Below are positions 6,086 to 6,863 of a stretch of DNA of 6,863 nucleotides, in pieces. Origin of the DNA: Treponema sp. Its GTDB lineage: Bacteria > Spirochaetota > Spirochaetia > Treponematales > Breznakiellaceae. The stretch lies in assembly GCA_031259515.1 (NCBI GenBank), contig JAIRLK010000405.1, forward strand, positions 1 through 6,863. The letters run 5' to 3'. A program made the translations under genes and the position numbers. Within the stretch, counting starts at the first letter, position 1. Each line of letters starts with the position of its first letter. The notes beneath the pieces are model-generated. The model was not told the origin of the DNA. It ran no database searches and was given only the letters and a program-made list of their open reading frames with translations.

Positions 6086-6109
6086 CTCCTAGTTGATACA
6101 TCAATAGGA
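6086..6109 (-). promoter_or_regulatory. Stem-loop over the transglycosylase ribosome binding site
   Basis: On the minus strand TCCTA-TTGA (6109-6101) can pair with TCAA-C-TAGGA (6097-6087). This gives nine base pairs with one bulged C and a 4-nt loop (TGTA). The paired TAGGA, together with the G at 6086, is the Shine-Dalgarno of the ATG at 6084, so the fold would hide it. The pairing is directly visible; a regulatory effect is inferred. Confidence 0.5.
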
Positions 6110-6112
6110 CAA

Positions 6113-6125
6113 AAGATTCAATCTT
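6113..6125. promoter_or_regulatory. Short perfect palindrome in the transglycosylase leader (possible operator)
   Basis: AAGATT-C-AATCTT is a 6+1+6 palindrome. It lies between the candidate -10 box and the RBS stem-loop, a position suited to a repressor. No known consensus is recognised. Confidence 0.3.
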
Positions 6126-6145
6126 GGCGAAATAAAATTCGAATA

Positions 6146-6174
6146 ATTTTTCCGATTTCCCACAAAAAAGTCAA
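6146..6174 (-). promoter_or_regulatory. Candidate promoter of the transglycosylase gene
   Basis: On the minus strand there is TTGACT (6174-6169, five of six), a 17-bp spacer and AAAAAT (6151-6146, four of six). The predicted start near 6139 gives a leader of about 55 nt carrying the palindrome and the RBS stem-loop. The region is AT-rich and the -10 lacks its first T, so confidence is moderate. Confidence 0.5.
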
Positions 6175-6215
6175 AAAACGCTTGAAATCAATGATAGTAA
6201 GATACTTTTATCCGT

Positions 6216-6265
6216 AAAAACCCGCAGGAAAATAACCTATTTGGTCATGTTATTTCCCTGCGGGT
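6216..6265 (-). terminator. Intrinsic terminator of the outer membrane protein gene
   Basis: On the minus strand a 17-bp stem (arms 6265-6249 and 6236-6220) with a 12-nt loop is followed at once by a run of five T (6220-6216). The stem has one G-U pair when transcribed from the minus strand, but an A-C mismatch from the plus strand. With the T-run, this shows it serves the gene ending at 6303, 38 bp upstream. Confidence 0.9.
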
Positions 6266-6302
6266 CCTTTGTAAGAATCAAGCAACGCTCCCTACGGCAC
6301 GG

Positions 6303-6863
6303 TTATTCCACCACCGCCGGCTGCTCAACAGTTCCCTCCGCCTCCGCCGCCGGCTGTTGCTCAACAATTCCCTCCGCCTCCGTCGCCGGCTGTTCAACAA
6401 TTCCCTCCGCCTCCGCCGGCTGTTGCTCAGCAATTTCCTCCACCGCCGCCGGCTGCTCAGCAGTTTCCTTCTCCGCCTGCGCCCTTCTCCGGTCCCTGCG
6501 GTTAAGAAATCCGAATTTATAGCCTACCACCAGGTTAAACATCTGGCGCTTATAAATAACATTTTTGTCAAAAGGGACAGATTGACCACCCACATTCTTC
6601 GTCGACTCATAATGGAATTCCTTGGAACTCAAGTCTATGCCATACTGAAAATCCATGTAGAGGAGGCCGGGGCCCAGTTTTACGCCGAGGTTAATCCCGC
6701 CAGTAATCCCAATCCCTAAGGGAATCTCAAAGGGAATCCCACCGGGCGAAGAATAAGTTGAACCGTCAAGAGGCAGAATAACGTAACCTCCTCCGTAAAG
6801 GGAAGTGGAAAAAATACCAGGCTTATAGTTGAATTTGATGAGAGCCGGAAAGGCAAGGTTCAG
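6303..6863 (-). CDS. Treponemal outer membrane beta-barrel protein with repetitive C-terminal tail (5' end outside window)
   Basis: The last 186 codons are present, and the open frame continues through position 6863. An internal Met at 6656 is not the start, because the sequence upstream is clearly coding. Residues 1-123 of the fragment have alternating amphipathic strands: IKFNYKPGIFSTSLYGGGYVILPL, cut by turns, then a Gly-rich GITGGINLGVKLGPGLLYMD, YGIDLSS, and a final strand FNLVVGYKFGF. This is the pattern of treponemal outer membrane barrel proteins, where YKR precedes a last strand ending in GF. After NRRDRRR comes a tail of about 60 residues of Glu, Gln, Pro and Ala built from repeats such as AEAEGIVEQQPA. 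The first part of the barrel and the signal peptide are outside the window. The gene is followed by its own terminator. Confidence 0.72.
   Translation of the reverse strand: MNLAFPALIKFNYKPGIFSTSLYGGGYVILPLDGSTYSSPGGIPFEIPLGIGITGGINLGVKLGPGLLYMDFQYGIDLSSKEFHYESTKNVGGQSVPFDKNVIYKRQMFNLVVGYKFGFLNRRDRRRAQAEKETAEQPAAVEEIAEQQPAEAEGIVEQPATEAEGIVEQQPAAEAEGTVEQPAVVE
6316..6483 (-). repeat. In-frame degenerate tandem repeat coding the OMP tail
   Basis: Five units each begin (plus strand) with GCCGGCTG, at 6316, 6349, 6385, 6415 and 6448. Their lengths are 33, 36, 30, 33 and 36 bp. All lengths are multiples of three, so copy-number or unit-length changes keep the frame. On the coding strand each unit gives roughly (A)EAEGIVEQ(Q)PA(A/T); the outermost unit is the most diverged. 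Confidence 0.9.

Noticed and set aside
6191..6199. 9-mer ATGATAGTA shared with 3212-3220
   Set aside because: Two copies in AT-rich intergenic DNA with different flanks and orientations relative to promoters are not enough to call an operator.
6316..6483. Possible CRISPR-like array because of regular 30-36 bp units
   Set aside because: The units are coding and contiguous, with no unique spacers. They translate in frame as the E/Q/P/A tail of the outer membrane protein.
6241..6522. Plus-strand frame with Ala/Ser/Cys repeats opposite the OMP tail
   Set aside because: It is simply the complement of the in-frame minisatellite and runs through the OMP terminator. No ribosome binding site or promoter is seen.

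Overview
The window looks like chromosome from a spirochaete of the genus Treponema, most plausibly a termite-gut type lineage with intermediate GC. The basis is a beta-barrel outer membrane protein of a style common in treponemes, a stand-alone PTS IIA protein, and an integrase N-terminus resembling those frequent in treponemal genomes. This is inferred from protein character, not from a database search.

Left part (1-1239): everything reads on the minus strand. The 5' end of a tyrosine-recombinase-like gene runs off the left edge. It starts 125 bp from the 3' end of a tRNA-Leu(CAG) gene, with a perfect 13-bp inverted repeat between them. This is the classic layout of one end of an integrative element inserted at a tRNA gene. 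The tRNA has its own sigma70-type promoter. Upstream lies deoD, a hexameric-type purine nucleoside phosphorylase that starts with TTG and has its own promoter.

Middle part (1349-5185): a plus-strand IIA protein of the fructose/nitrogen PTS type is preceded by an excellent promoter placed so close that the mRNA is probably leaderless. It converges, across two hairpins, with a minus-strand exported HEAT-repeat protein. That gene is divergent from a large plus-strand glycoside hydrolase family 5 protein, which resembles the fungal/bacterial glucosylceramidase and steryl-glucosidase group (GH5_12, EGCrP-like) and has no signal peptide. It is the most striking gene of the window.

Right part (5182-6863): a membrane-anchored lytic-transglycosylase-like protein on the minus strand converges with the hydrolase, and their stop codons overlap by 4 bp. 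Its leader can fold over its own ribosome binding site. Upstream is a strong intrinsic terminator belonging to a minus-strand outer membrane beta-barrel gene that continues past the right edge. That protein carries an unusual C-terminal Glu/Pro/Gln/Ala-rich tail encoded by an in-frame minisatellite.

The genes do not form one operon; most have individual promoters or hairpins. No CRISPR array, insertion sequence or complete new system is visible. No stretch longer than 300 bp lacks a gene.
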